Positions 9,435 through 18,828 are shown, numbered from the stretch's first letter. The stretch: DNA of 50,597 nt from Streptomyces sp. (GCA_013362785.1 JABFVM010000331.1:1-50597), one strand, 5' to 3'. Program-made: numbers and translations. The notes: a model not told the origin generated them from the letters alone.

Positions 9435-9842
9435 ATGGGGACGTTCCTGGCTGCCGCCACCGGTCTGCCGACGATCCTGCTGACCGCCGCCCTCGTCGTG
9501 GTCTTCTGCTTCTGGCTCCTGGTCGCCGTGGGCGTCGCCGCCGCCGACACCTTCGACAGGGACGCCGATCTCAGCGCGTGGGGCATGGGCGGTGTACCCG
9601 TGACGGTCGCCGTCTCCGCGATGACGGCACTGGGCTGGCTGCTGAGCGTCGGGGCGATCCTCGTGCTGGCCGCGTTCGTGCCGCCCGGGCCCGCCTCCGG
9701 GCTGCTGCGCATCGTCGTTCCGGTCGTGGCGCTGCTCGTGGCCTGGCCGTTGACGTGCTTGTTCGTACGCCCGTTGCACCGGCTCTTCCCCGACGAACCC
9801 GGTCCGTGCGAGCTCGGCAGGGCACAGGACCACGCCGTCTGA
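9435..9842 (+). CDS. Small multi-pass membrane protein, YqiJ-like N-terminal region
   Basis: A 135-residue membrane protein with about three hydrophobic helices (roughly residues 8-38, 50-80 and 85-110) and a short polar tail. The ATG at 9435 has AGGGGG at 9423-9428. It precedes a flotillin by 83 bases; in E. coli the flotillin YqiK is preceded by the membrane protein YqiJ, whose C-terminal OB-fold domain interacts with the flotillin in that class. Here the protein stops soon after the last helix, so an OB-fold is absent: either a minimal version or a truncated one. The YqiJ relation rests on context and topology more than on sequence. Confidence 0.7.
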   Translation: MGTFLAAATGLPTILLTAALVVVFCFWLLVAVGVAAADTFDRDADLSAWGMGGVPVTVAVSAMTALGWLLSVGAILVLAAFVPPGPASGLLRIVVPVVALLVAWPLTCLFVRPLHRLFPDEPGPCELGRAQDHAV

Positions 9843-9925
9843 GCCGCAGCGTCACCCCGGGGGTCCCTTCCTCGCGCCTCAACTTCCTCGCGTCTCACCC
9901 TCCTTATGCCTCAAGGACGTATGCC

Positions 9926-11962
9926 ATGAATGTCGCCATCGTGGGCGTCGGCCTGCTTGTCGCCCTCACCCTGCTCACCGTTCTCGTCGTCTCCCGGCTG
10001 TTCCGCAAGGTGGAGCAGGGCAAGGCGCTGATCGTCTCCAAGCTGCGGAAGGTCGACGTCACCTTCACCGGGCAGGTCGTGCTGCCCGTGCTGCACAAGG
10101 CCGAGGTCATGGACATCTCGGTGAAGACCATAGAGATCACCCGAGCCGGCAAGGACGGGCTGATCTGCAAGGACAACATCCGCGCCGACATCCGCATCTC
10201 GTTCTTCGTCAAGGTCAACAAGACCGTGGAGGACGTCATCAAGGTCGCCCAGACGGTCGGCACCGCGCGGGCGAGCGACCAGCGGACCTTGCAGGAGCTG
10301 TTCCACGCGAAGTTCTCCGAGGCGCTGAAGACCGTCGGCAAGCAGCTGGACTTCACCGACCTTTACACCAAGCGCGAAGAGTTGCGGTACCGGATCATCG
10401 AGGTCATCGGCGTCGACCTGAACGGCTACCACCTGGAGGACGCGGCGATCGACTACCTGGAGCAGACGCCGCTCACCCAGCTCGACCCGGCCAACGTCCT
10501 GGACGCCCAAGGCATCCGCAAGATCACCGAACTGACCGCCGTGGAGCACGTGCGCACCAACGAGGCGCAGCGCACCGAGGAGAAGGAGATCACCCGGCAG
10601 AACGTCGACGCGCGCGAGGCCATCCTGGAGCTGGAGCGCCGGCAGGTGGATGCCGAGATCAAGCAGAGGCGGGAGATCGAGACCGTTCGAGCACGGGAGG
10701 AAGCCGAGACCGCGCGGGTCGTGGAGGAGGAGCGGCTGCGGGCGCAGGGCGCGTTCCTGCGCACCGAGGAGCAGCTCGGTGTCCAGCGGGAGAACCAGGC
10801 GCGTGAGGTCGCCGTCGCCGCGAAGAACCGCGAGCGGGTCATCGCCATCGAGAACGAGCGCATCGAGAAGGACCGCCTCCTGGAGGTCATTGCCAGGGAG
10901 CGGGAGACCGAGCTGACGAAGATCGCCGCCTCCAAGGAGGTCGAGGCGGAGAAGCGGGAGATCGCCGAGGTCATCCGCGAGCGCGTCGCCGTGGACCGTA
11001 CGGTCGCCGAGCAGGAGGAGTCCATCAAGAAGCTCCGGGCCGTGGAGGAGGCGGAGCGGGGGCGGCAGGCCGTGATCATCGCGGCCGAGGCGGAGGCGCA
11101 GGAGAAGCTGGTCAAGGACATCAAGGCCGCGGAAGCCGCCGAGCAGGCCGCAGTACACCGGGCCGCCGAGGAGCTCACCCTGGCCGAGGCCCGGTTGAAG
11201 AGCGCCGACCTCGACGCGCAGGCCAAGCTCCGTCTCGCCGAGGGCATTCAGGCCGAGGCGGCGGCGGAAGGACTCGCGGTGGTACAGGTCCGGGACAAGG
11301 AGGCCGAGGTCATCGAGAAGGCCGGCCGTGCGGAGGCCGAAGCGACGCAGGCCCGGATGCGGGCCGAGGCGGAAGGCGCCAAGGCACAGGCCCTCGCCGA
11401 GGCAGAGGGCATCGGCGAGAAGCTGAAGGCCGAGGCCGCCGGTCTGACCGAGAAGGCGGCGGCGATGGCCGCGCTGGACGAGGCGTCCCGTGCGCACGAG
11501 GAGTACCGGCTGCGGATCCAGGCGGAGAAGGACATCCGGCTGGCCGGCCTGGACGTGCAGCGGCAGGTCGCCGAGGCGCAGGCCACGGTGCTGGCCACCG
11601 GCCTGGAGAACGCCGACATCAGCATCGTCGGCGGCGAGTCGGTCTTCTTCGACCGGCTGGTGTCCTCGATCGCGCTCGGCAAGGGAATCGACGGTTTCGT
11701 GCAGCACTCCGAGACCGCGCAGGCACTGGCCGGGCCCTGGCTGGACGGCAGCGCCGGCTTCACCGACGACCTGAGCCGCATCCTCGGCTCGGTTTCCACT
11801 TCCGACGTGCAGAACCTGACCGTCTCGGCGCTGCTGATGAAGCTGATGAAGACCGGCGGGGCCGACTCGGGGCAGCTCCAGCAGCTGCTCGACAAGGCCG
11901 GCGAGCTGGGTCTGGCGGACAAGCCGCTCACTGCCCTCAACGGCAGTGCGGTCCGCGCCTGA
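9926..11962 (+). CDS. Flotillin (SPFH/Band 7) family membrane scaffold protein, YqiK-like
   Basis: A 678-residue flotillin. An N-terminal membrane helix (residues 2-24) is followed by an SPFH/PHB domain (about 30-210). A very long Glu/Ala-rich coiled coil comes next (about 215-540, with many repeats of the type AEAEAxxxA), then a C-terminal flotillin assembly region. Such proteins oligomerise on the cytoplasmic membrane face and organise functional microdomains. The ATG at 9926 has AAGGA at 9913-9917, eight bases upstream; longer reading of the same frame would overlap the preceding gene. The context (YqiJ-like protein before, AAA ATPase after) points to a membrane-remodelling or stress module. 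All domains are complete. Confidence 0.93.
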   Translation: MNVAIVGVGLLVALTLLTVLVVSRLFRKVEQGKALIVSKLRKVDVTFTGQVVLPVLHKAEVMDISVKTIEITRAGKDGLICKDNIRADIRISFFVKVNKTVEDVIKVAQTVGTARASDQRTLQELFHAKFSEALKTVGKQLDFTDLYTKREELRYRIIEVIGVDLNGYHLEDAAIDYLEQTPLTQLDPANVLDAQGIRKITELTAVEHVRTNEAQRTEEKEITRQNVDAREAILELERRQVDAEIKQRREIETVRAREEAETARVVEEERLRAQGAFLRTEEQLGVQRENQAREVAVAAKNRERVIAIENERIEKDRLLEVIARERETELTKIAASKEVEAEKREIAEVIRERVAVDRTVAEQEESIKKLRAVEEAERGRQAVIIAAEAEAQEKLVKDIKAAEAAEQAAVHRAAEELTLAEARLKSADLDAQAKLRLAEGIQAEAAAEGLAVVQVRDKEAEVIEKAGRAEAEATQARMRAEAEGAKAQALAEAEGIGEKLKAEAAGLTEKAAAMAALDEASRAHEEYRLRIQAEKDIRLAGLDVQRQVAEAQATVLATGLENADISIVGGESVFFDRLVSSIALGKGIDGFVQHSETAQALAGPWLDGSAGFTDDLSRILGSVSTSDVQNLTVSALLMKLMKTGGADSGQLQQLLDKAGELGLADKPLTALNGSAVRA

Positions 11963-11970
11963 TCCGTCCC

Positions 11971-12011
11971 CGGTCCGGAGCCGCCGCACAGGGGACGGCG
12001 GCTCCGGACCG
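11971..12011 (+). terminator. Perfect hairpin between flotillin and ATPase genes (terminator or attenuator)
   Basis: Perfect 16-bp inverted repeat (11971-11986 and 11996-12011) with a 9-base loop, eight bases after the flotillin stop. It is followed by GTCGGG/CCCGAC (12040-12045 with 12052-12057). It probably limits read-through from flotillin into the ATPase gene. Confidence 0.75.
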
Positions 12012-12073
12012 CGCCCTTTCCGACGTCGGGAGATCCGATGTCGGGAAAGAGCCCGACTTCTTGAGAGGGACCC

Positions 12074-15000
12074 ATGACCACCGGCCTGGACACCGGCACC
12101 TACGACGCGCTCGACACCGGCACCTACGAGGTGCTGCGCGACCGCCTCACCGCGCAGGCCGCCGAACTCGCCCACCGCGCCGAGGCGCTCAACGCCCGCC
12201 GTGCCGAGGAGTTCGGCTCCACCCGGCTCGAACTGACCGGCACCGAGCGGCTGCGCACCGAGCACAACTGTGTGCCCCGCGACATCGTCTCCGTCGGCGA
12301 CACCCTGCTCTTCGGCCACAACGTCTTCCTGGGTCTGAAGCCCGAGACGACCGTCGGCGACGTCTTCGCGCTGCACGACCGCGGCCTGAACCGGCTGCCC
12401 GACGACGCCGTGCCCGGCCTTCTCGACGCCCCGGCGTTCCGCCGCGAGTTCGAGGCGCTCTACCGCTACTACCGCCAGGCCCACCTCCTCCAGCTCCGTC
12501 GACTCGACGGCAAGTTGCTGGCCGTCTTCCAGACCGGCGAGAAGCCCGGCGACATCCGCGTCCTGCGCTGGGCGCTGTCCGACGACGGCCAGGCGACCTT
12601 CCTCGACGCGCGCGGCGACCGCGACCACGTCTTCCCGCCCTCCCACGACTTCGAGTGGACCCCTGCGACCCGCGAGGACCACGTCCTGGGCCGCCACCCG
12701 CACGTCTCCATCGACGGCGAGGTCTTCGTGGAGACCGTCGGCGGCACCCTCACCGTCAAGGTCGAGAACAACACCGAGACCGGCGAGGGCATCTACAGCG
12801 AGCCCGTCGCCGAGCCCCTCCAGTCCCTCGCCGACGCCGACATCGCGTACGCGCGCGTGGGCGCCCTGATCCTGTTGCGCATCCGCCCCTACAAGGAGGA
12901 CACCGACCGCCACCTGGTCTTCAACACCCTCACCAGGACCGTCGTCCGCCTCGACGGCATCGGCCGGGCCTGCCGCCGCCTGCCCGAGGACCAGGGCATC
13001 GTCTTCCCCGGCGGTTACTGCCTGGCCACGGGCACCCACAAGACGTACGAACTCGACACCACGGAGCTGGAGTTCGAGCGCGAGGTGCGCTCCCCGAACG
13101 GCGAGGACGTCCTGTTCGCGTTCCACGCGCGCGTGGAGGGCCGCAGCCTGCTGCTGCCGTACAACATGATCCGCAAGGAGGTCGCCAACCCCCTCTCCTG
13201 CCATGGCTGGGCGCTCTTCGACGACGGCACCCTCCTCGTCCTGCGCGCCGACAGCGACGAACCGCAGCGCGTGCACCCCGTTCAGCTGTGGAACTCCCCG
13301 TACGTCTCCGACCTGCACGCCGCCGCCCGCCCCGCCGGCACCGGCCCGCTCGCCCGGGTCGGCAACGCCGACCTCGTCCGCGGCATCTCCGACTGCCTGT
13401 CCATTTCGCGCGCGGTGGCCGAGACGACGCCGACGAGCGAGGTGTACGAGGCCCTGGTCGCAGCCTGCGTCCGGGCGGCCGACTCCTACCACTGGCTGGG
13501 CGAGCCCGAACTCGGCGAACTCCTGGCGCCGCTCGCGCAGCTGCGGACCTCCGCCGAGCAGGTGCTGTCCGAGTTCGAGACCGTCCAGGCCCTCACCCGC
13601 CAGGCCGCCGAAGCGCTCGCCGAGGCCGCCGCACAGGTCGCCGGTGTCGTACGACGCCTGCGCGGCGAGGTGCCGCGCAGCGCCGCCGCCTGGGTCACCG
13701 GGCTGACCGAACTCCGGCACGCCCAGGGCCACTTGCTCACCCTGAAGGACATGCGGTACGCGGACGCCGTCCGCATCGACGAACTCGCCGCCGACGTCGA
13801 GTCCGACCTCGCCACCTTCGGCCGACGGGCCGTCGAGCACCTCGCCCGCGAGGACGCCTTCGCCGACCACCAGGCCGAAATCGAGCAACTCGTCGCCGAC
13901 GCCGAGGCGATCTCCACCGTGGCCGAGGCCGCACCCCTCGCTGCCCGCATCGACGGCCTCACCGACGGCCTGCGCACGGTCACCGAGGTCGTCGCCGGCC
14001 TCGACATCGGCGACGCCACGGTCCGTACATCCATTCTGGAGCGCATCGCCGAGGTCCTCGGCGGCGCCAACCGAGCCCGCGCCACCCTCGACGGCCGCCG
14101 CCGCGAACTCCTCGACGGCGAGGGACGCGCGGAGTTCGCCGCCGAGTTCGCCCTGCTCGGGCAGACCGTCACCGGCGCGCTCGCCGCCGCCGACAGCCCC
14201 GAGGCATGCGACGAGCAGCTCGCCCGCATGCTCGTGCAGGTCGAGAACCTGGAGTCCCGGTTCGCCGAGTTCGACGACTTCCTCGGCGAGCTGGCCGACA
14301 AGCGCGATGAGGTCCACGAGGCGTTCTCCGCCCGCAAGCAGACCCTCGCCGACGCCCGCGCCCGCCGCGCCGAGCGCCTCGCGGACTCGGCGACGCGTGT
14401 GCTCCGGACAGTCACTCGCCGTGCCGCCGCCCTCGCCGACGCGGACGCCGTCGCCACGTACTTCACCTCCGACCCGATGCCCGCCAAGGTCCGCCGCACC
14501 GCCGACGAACTGCGCGAACTCGGCGACCAGGTAAGGGCGGAGGAACTGGACGGCCGCCTCAAGGCCGCCCGCCAGGAGGTGCTGCGCGCCCTGCGCGACC
14601 GCAGCGACCTGTACGCCGACGACGGCCGCGTCCTCCGCCTCGGCACCCACCGCTTCGCCGTCAACACCCAACCCCTGGACCTGACCCTGGTCCCGCACGG
14701 CGAGGGCCTGGCCTTCGCCCTGACCGGCACCGACTACCGCGCCCCCGTCACGGACCCCGACTTCGCCGCCACCCGCCCGTACTGGGACCGCCCGCTGCCG
14801 TCGGAGTCCCCGGACGTCTACCGCGCCGAGCACCTCGCCGCCCGCCTGCTGGACGAACACGGACCGCAAGCCCTGGCGGAGGCCGACCTGCACGCCCTCG
14901 TACGGAAGGCAGCGGAGGAGGCCTACGACGAGGGCTACGAGCGCGGCGTCCACGACCACGACACAGTGCTGATCCTCACCGCGCTACTCCAACTGCACGC

Positions 15001-16996
15001 GAGTGTCGGCCTGTTGCGCCACGAGCCCGTCGCCCGTGCCGCCGCCCAACTGTTCTGGGCGCACGGCACGACGGCCGAGGCGCGCGCGAGCTGGACGCGG
15101 CGCGCGGTGTCACTGGCCCGTGCACGGGACACGTTCGGACTGACGCCCGCGATCGATGACCTGTGCGGGGAGCTGGCGGAAGCGATCGGCTCCGAGACCG
15201 CGGCCGCGTACCTCTTCGAGGAGCTGACCTGTGGCCCCGACGGCTTCGTCATCAGCGCCGGCACCCGCATCCTGCTCGACAAGTTCCGTCGTACGGTGGG
15301 CACTTCCGCCTACGAGGACGACCTCGCCGCCGTCGCCGACCTGCCCGCGCGCAGGCAGCTCGTCGAGGCATGGCTGTCCGCCTACGCCACCTCCACCGGC
15401 ACCGACCTCACCCCCGGAGACCTGGCCGAGGCGGTGGCCGCCGAGCTCTGCCCGGACCTGCCCCGCCACGAGTACGAAGCACCCCTGACCGTCACCGTCG
15501 AGGGTCTGCTCGGCACCCACCCCCGCATCACCGGCCGTGCACTCGCCCTCCGCGTCGACGAGTTCCTGGCCCGCACCCGCGCCTTCCGCGCCCACGAGGT
15601 ACCGGCCCACCGCGCCTACCAGCGCCACCGCACCGCCCTGGTCGCCGCCGAGCGCGCCCGGCTGCGACTCGACGAGTACCGCCCCCGCGTGATGTCCGCT
15701 TTCGTCCGCAACCGGCTCATCGACGAGGTGTACCTCCCCCTCATCGGCGACAGCCTCGCCAAGCAACTCGGCACCACGGGCGAGGCCAGGCGCACCGACA
15801 CCGGCGGCCTGCTGCTGCTCATCTCCCCGCCCGGCTACGGAAAGACGACCCTCATGGAGTACGTCGCCGACCGGCTGGGCCTGCTGCTGGTGAAGATCAG
15901 CGGCCCGGCGCTGGGCCACGCCGTGACCTCGCTGGACCCGGCCGAGGCCCCGAACGCGACCGCACGCCAGGAGATCGAGAAGATCAACTTCGCGCTGGAG
16001 GCGGGCAACAACACCCTCCTCCACCTGGACGACATCCAGCACACCTCGCCCGAGCTGCTGCAGAAGTTCATCCCGCTGTGCGACGCCACCCGCCGCATCG
16101 ACGGGGTGCGGGACGGTGAGCCGCGCACCTACGACCTGCGTGGCAAGCGCTTCGCCGTCTGCATGGCCGGCAACCCCTACACCGAGTCCGGCAGCCGCTT
16201 CCGCGTGCCCGACATGCTGGCCAACCGGGCCGACGTATGGAACCTCGGTGACGTCCTGACCGGCAAGGGGGACGCCTTCGCGGTGAGCTTCATCGAGAAC
16301 GCCCTCACCGCGAACCCGGTCCTCGCCCCACTCGCCGGCCGTGACCGCACCGACGTCGACCTGCTGATCCGCCTCGCCCAGGGCGATATGACAGCCCGCG
16401 CCGACCGGCTGGCCCACCCGTACGCGCCCGCCGAACTGGAGCGGATCCTGGCCGTCCTGCACCACCTGCTCACGACCCGCGCGACGGTCCTCGCGGTGAA
16501 CGCCGCCTACATCGCCTCGGCGGCCCGGACCGACGCCACTCGCACCGAACCGCCCTTCCAGCTCCAGGGCTCCTACCGCAACATGAACAAGATCGCTCAA
16601 CGCATTCAACCGGTCATGAACGACGCAGAACTGGCCGCACTGATCGACGACCACTACCGGGCCGAGGCGCAGACCCTCACCACCGGCGCCGAGGCCAACC
16701 TGCTCAAGCTCGCCGAACTACGCGGCACCCTGACCGGCGAACAGATGGCTCGCTGGACCGAGTTGAAAGCGGCCTACGTCCGTACCCAGGCCCTCGGTGG
16801 GCCCGAGGGGGACCATCCCCCAGCCTTCGGCCGGGGGGACCCCCATCTCGCTACGCTCGCCCGTGCCGTGGCCGCCCTCGGCCTGCTCGCCGACCGGATC
16901 GCGGCCGTCGAATCGGCGATCAACCGGGCGAGCGACCCGCGCCACCTCTTCGCGAACCCGGCTGCCCGGCACGCGTCCAGGCGGCAGGAGCGGTGA
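12074..16996 (+). CDS. Large DUF3686/AAA-family ATPase ('DNA repair ATPase' family)
   Basis: A 1640-residue protein. The N-terminal region (about 1-460) resembles DUF3686, with beta-rich repeats. A long helical/coiled-coil middle (about 460-900) follows, and the C-terminal third is an AAA-type ATPase with Walker A PPGYGKTT (about residues 1251-1258) and Walker B LLHLDDIQH (about 1316-1324), ending in a helical lid. The database name 'DNA repair ATPase' for this family is historical; I know of no firm biochemical role. The context (flotillin before, small membrane protein overlapping its stop) suggests a membrane-associated motor. GAGAGGGA lies just before the ATG. Near the C-terminus (about residues 1576-1596) a GC-palindromic insert is read in frame. 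Confidence 0.88.
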   Translation: MTTGLDTGTYDALDTGTYEVLRDRLTAQAAELAHRAEALNARRAEEFGSTRLELTGTERLRTEHNCVPRDIVSVGDTLLFGHNVFLGLKPETTVGDVFALHDRGLNRLPDDAVPGLLDAPAFRREFEALYRYYRQAHLLQLRRLDGKLLAVFQTGEKPGDIRVLRWALSDDGQATFLDARGDRDHVFPPSHDFEWTPATREDHVLGRHPHVSIDGEVFVETVGGTLTVKVENNTETGEGIYSEPVAEPLQSLADADIAYARVGALILLRIRPYKEDTDRHLVFNTLTRTVVRLDGIGRACRRLPEDQGIVFPGGYCLATGTHKTYELDTTELEFEREVRSPNGEDVLFAFHARVEGRSLLLPYNMIRKEVANPLSCHGWALFDDGTLLVLRADSDEPQRVHPVQLWNSPYVSDLHAAARPAGTGPLARVGNADLVRGISDCLSISRAVAETTPTSEVYEALVAACVRAADSYHWLGEPELGELLAPLAQLRTSAEQVLSEFETVQALTRQAAEALAEAAAQVAGVVRRLRGEVPRSAAAWVTGLTELRHAQGHLLTLKDMRYADAVRIDELAADVESDLATFGRRAVEHLAREDAFADHQAEIEQLVADAEAISTVAEAAPLAARIDGLTDGLRTVTEVVAGLDIGDATVRTSILERIAEVLGGANRARATLDGRRRELLDGEGRAEFAAEFALLGQTVTGALAAADSPEACDEQLARMLVQVENLESRFAEFDDFLGELADKRDEVHEAFSARKQTLADARARRAERLADSATRVLRTVTRRAAALADADAVATYFTSDPMPAKVRRTADELRELGDQVRAEELDGRLKAARQEVLRALRDRSDLYADDGRVLRLGTHRFAVNTQPLDLTLVPHGEGLAFALTGTDYRAPVTDPDFAATRPYWDRPLPSESPDVYRAEHLAARLLDEHGPQALAEADLHALVRKAAEEAYDEGYERGVHDHDTVLILTALLQLHASVGLLRHEPVARAAAQLFWAHGTTAEARASWTRRAVSLARARDTFGLTPAIDDLCGELAEAIGSETAAAYLFEELTCGPDGFVISAGTRILLDKFRRTVGTSAYEDDLAAVADLPARRQLVEAWLSAYATSTGTDLTPGDLAEAVAAELCPDLPRHEYEAPLTVTVEGLLGTHPRITGRALALRVDEFLARTRAFRAHEVPAHRAYQRHRTALVAAERARLRLDEYRPRVMSAFVRNRLIDEVYLPLIGDSLAKQLGTTGEARRTDTGGLLLLISPPGYGKTTLMEYVADRLGLLLVKISGPALGHAVTSLDPAEAPNATARQEIEKINFALEAGNNTLLHLDDIQHTSPELLQKFIPLCDATRRIDGVRDGEPRTYDLRGKRFAVCMAGNPYTESGSRFRVPDMLANRADVWNLGDVLTGKGDAFAVSFIENALTANPVLAPLAGRDRTDVDLLIRLAQGDMTARADRLAHPYAPAELERILAVLHHLLTTRATVLAVNAAYIASAARTDATRTEPPFQLQGSYRNMNKIAQRIQPVMNDAELAALIDDHYRAEAQTLTTGAEANLLKLAELRGTLTGEQMARWTELKAAYVRTQALGGPEGDHPPAFGRGDPHLATLARAVAALGLLADRIAAVESAINRASDPRHLFANPAARHASRRQER
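16797..16860 (+). repeat. GC-palindromic repeat element read in frame inside the ATPase gene
   Basis: A block rich in runs of C and G folds into a hairpin (about 16816-16838, around GCC-TTC-GGC) and ends in ATCTCGCTACGCTCG. This pattern resembles small dispersed repeats that I recall from Streptomyces intergenic regions. It adds about 21 residues (GGPEGDHPPAFGRGDPHLAT) without breaking the frame. Confidence 0.55.
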
Positions 16997-17196
16997 TGGT
17001 CTGCTTCCTCGTGCCGCTCGCCGTCGCGGTCCTGATCATCGGGGTCAGTACGGCCGTGCTGATCCGCCGCGACCGACGGCGGCTGGAGGCCGGCTCCGAG
17101 ACCGTGCGGCTCGAAGCCGCCGCCACCCTGGGACTACGCGAGGCCCGGCGCCGGGCACGCGCCTATGGGAACCGCTTCCTGCGCGAACGCGAGTGA
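16996..17196 (+). CDS. Small single-pass membrane protein coupled to the ATPase gene
   Basis: A 66-residue protein with one N-terminal hydrophobic helix (about residues 2-22) followed by a strongly basic and helical cytoplasmic tail (RRDRRRLEAGSE to RRRARAYGNRFLRERE). The ATG at 16996 shares its first base with the TGA of the ATPase gene, and AGGAG at 16986-16990 lies five bases upstream, so expression is translationally coupled. It may anchor or regulate the ATPase at the membrane; this is inferred from position only. A GTG three bases earlier is a possible but less well placed start. Confidence 0.8.
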   Translation: MVCFLVPLAVAVLIIGVSTAVLIRRDRRRLEAGSETVRLEAAATLGLREARRRARAYGNRFLRERE

Positions 17197-17256
17197 GGGA
17201 GGCATGCCCCAGGGTGCCCTGGAGCCGCGGCCTGGAACATCCGCTACGCCCCGCCG

Positions 17257-17730
17257 TCACGCAGCGGTGACTCCCGTCGCGCCGAGAAGCTCGTGCAGGA
17301 GATGCGAGGCGGTGATCACGCCGAGCAGATGGGTCCCGGCCTTGTCCTTCTGGGCGACCGCCACCAGCGGGCTGCGCACCCGTGCCATCAGCGCGGCCAC
17401 CTCCAGCGCGGTGTCGTCGGGGTCGGCGATGGGCGGCGGCTCGGCCTTGCTGGACAGGCAGTCGCCGACGGTGCGGCCCTCCAGCGCCTTGCACAGCCGG
17501 TCCGCGTGCTTCTCGTCGACCACGGCCGCGAGCGTCGGATCCTCGACGACATAGGCGGGGACCAGCACCTTGACCATCTGGGAGGCGGGCAGGATCGCCT
17601 TCGGGTCACCTTGCTCGTCGAGCACCAGCAGGCCCGGCAGCTTGTGTTCGGCCATCAGCCGGGCCGCCTCCATGGCGTCGCTGTCGACGCTCACCGTCTC
17701 GTATCCGACCGCCAGGTCACGCGCGCGCAC
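17257..17730 (-). CDS. CBS-domain protein (full-length copy)
   Basis: 157 residues with a pair of CBS motifs: one starting VRARDLAVGYETVSVDSDAMEAARLM, the other ending GVITASHLLHELLG. CBS pairs bind adenine nucleotides and gate transporters or channels. Start choice: the GTG at 17730 is preceded by GAGGAG at six bases, and only from here does homology to the second CBS protein in this window begin. It is the last gene of the minus-strand ion-transport cluster but is now separated from the permease by degenerate sequence. It probably regulates a cation transporter encoded in the same cluster. Confidence 0.87.
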   Translation of the reverse strand: MRARDLAVGYETVSVDSDAMEAARLMAEHKLPGLLVLDEQGDPKAILPASQMVKVLVPAYVVEDPTLAAVVDEKHADRLCKALEGRTVGDCLSSKAEPPPIADPDDTALEVAALMARVRSPLVAVAQKDKAGTHLLGVITASHLLHELLGATGVTAA

Positions 17731-17848
17731 GGCGGGCTCCTCATCTGCTGGAAACGTCCCTGTGCTCAGGGTCGTACACCTGCGGGGCGGGGGCCAGGAC
17801 ATTGACGCGAAACATATGCGGTGGGCTGGGCGGGAGCACACTGGAAGC

Positions 17849-18187
17849 GTGCGGTCGGTGCACACGAGGGGGTGTCGGTCGATGGCGACGTCTCGGTGTG
17901 CGGGGGTGCGGCTCAGGACGCCGAGCGGAAGCGGGCGGAGAGCCGCCGTGTACCGGCCGTGCTCGTGGATGACGGACGGGAACGGCCGGATCATGGCCGA
18001 CCCCCTGACCGAGGGGGATGCCCGGCTGCACGCGATCTCAGGAGGCGTGCTGGTGGGGATGGACGTGGGTGGCGCGGTATGGGGCACTGTGTGGGCGGTG
18101 CGTCGCGGGCTGGAGCGACGCCGCATGGCGCAGTGGGCCGCGGAATGGGAGCGGATCGACACGCGATGGGGGTGGAAGGCGGGCTGA
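17849..18187 (+). pseudogene. Remnant of an Rv1733c-family membrane protein (C-terminal part)
   Basis: The frame from the GTG at 17849 reads a short basic start and then directly a typical C-terminal part of Streptomyces Rv1733c-like proteins: WMTDGNGRIMADPLTEGDAR, one hydrophobic helix, then RRGLERRRMAQWAAEWERIDTRWGW. The first transmembrane segment and most of the periplasmic part expected in the family are missing, suggesting an internal deletion. Function is doubtful. It lies inside the broken stretch between the CBS gene and the truncated RCK gene. The identification comes from memory of the family's C-terminal signature. Confidence 0.5.
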
Positions 18188-18336
18188 GTCAGCCGACGGA
18201 TTTGGCTGCCCTGCGCTAGCCGATCTGTCCGTCCGCGGACCGTGTCCCCGGTCGTAGCCGTCGGCCGAGGAGCTCGGCCAGACCCTGTTCCTCCCGGTGC
18301 TCCTCGCCGCCGCCCTGGGGGCGTTCGGCACCTTCC

Positions 18337-18828
18337 GTACAGGCCGGGCACCGCGAGGACGGCGGCCTGGTCGAGGCGTTCCTCCAGGTGCTGGCCGAGT
18401 TTGCGGTTGTAGAGCCGGATGACCAGCCGCAGGCGTGGATTGAGGCGGCGTGCGGGCAGCGCCGCGTGGATGTTGGTCTCGTCGTCGTCATGGACCAGCG
18501 CCAACGCGGCGGCCTCCCGTACGCCGGCCTCGGACAGTGCGGCTTCGTCGAGCAGGGGGGCCTCGACCACCCGGGGACGGTCGGTGTCCGGTGCGGCGCG
18601 GTTCATGGCCGCCTGTACTCGGCCGAGCAGGGCGGAGGGCCTCGGCGCCGGCCCTTCGGGACCGGACCGGAGGGCGGCGGGCACGACGAGGGTGACCCGT
18701 TCCCGGTACACCGTGGCGAGTTCGGTGGCCAGCCGTTCGGCCAGCGCGTCGTCACCCGCCACGATCATGTGTCCCGGGCGGGCGAACCCGCGCGTCGGCT
18801 GGGGAAGGACGACCATGCCGTACGGCAC
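18337..18828 (-). pseudogene. Truncated RCK/TrkA-N type NAD-binding potassium-channel regulator
   Basis: About 164 N-terminal residues of a Castor/RCK-like protein remain: MIVAGDDALAERLATELA (the Rossmann strand of a TrkA-N domain), then DDETNIHAALPARRLNPRLR and RLYNRKLGQHLEERLDQ. Beyond about 18336 the resemblance stops abruptly and the frame runs into unrelated sequence, whereas full relatives are several hundred residues long with a second NAD-binding domain and membrane helices. The likely start is the ATG at 18816 or the GTG at 18828, close behind the permease stop (18836). It was probably the fourth gene of the ion-transport operon before deletion. Confidence 0.65.

Noticed and set aside
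12061..14310. 749-codon plus-strand frame overlapping the ATPase gene
   Set aside because: Arg/Pro-rich translation without any domain; the other frame encodes the DUF3686/AAA protein.
9911..14959. A 1682-codon open frame on the minus strand across the flotillin and ATPase genes
   Set aside because: It is an antisense artefact of third-position GC bias; its translation is low-complexity Leu/Gly/Asp/Val and it opposes two genes with clear domains and ribosome-binding sites.
17257..18828. A single 523-codon protein joining the RCK-like and CBS parts
   Set aside because: The middle is unrelated sequence antisense to the Rv1733c remnant, and the CBS part has its own GTG with a good ribosome-binding site; treating it as one protein would hide the truncation.
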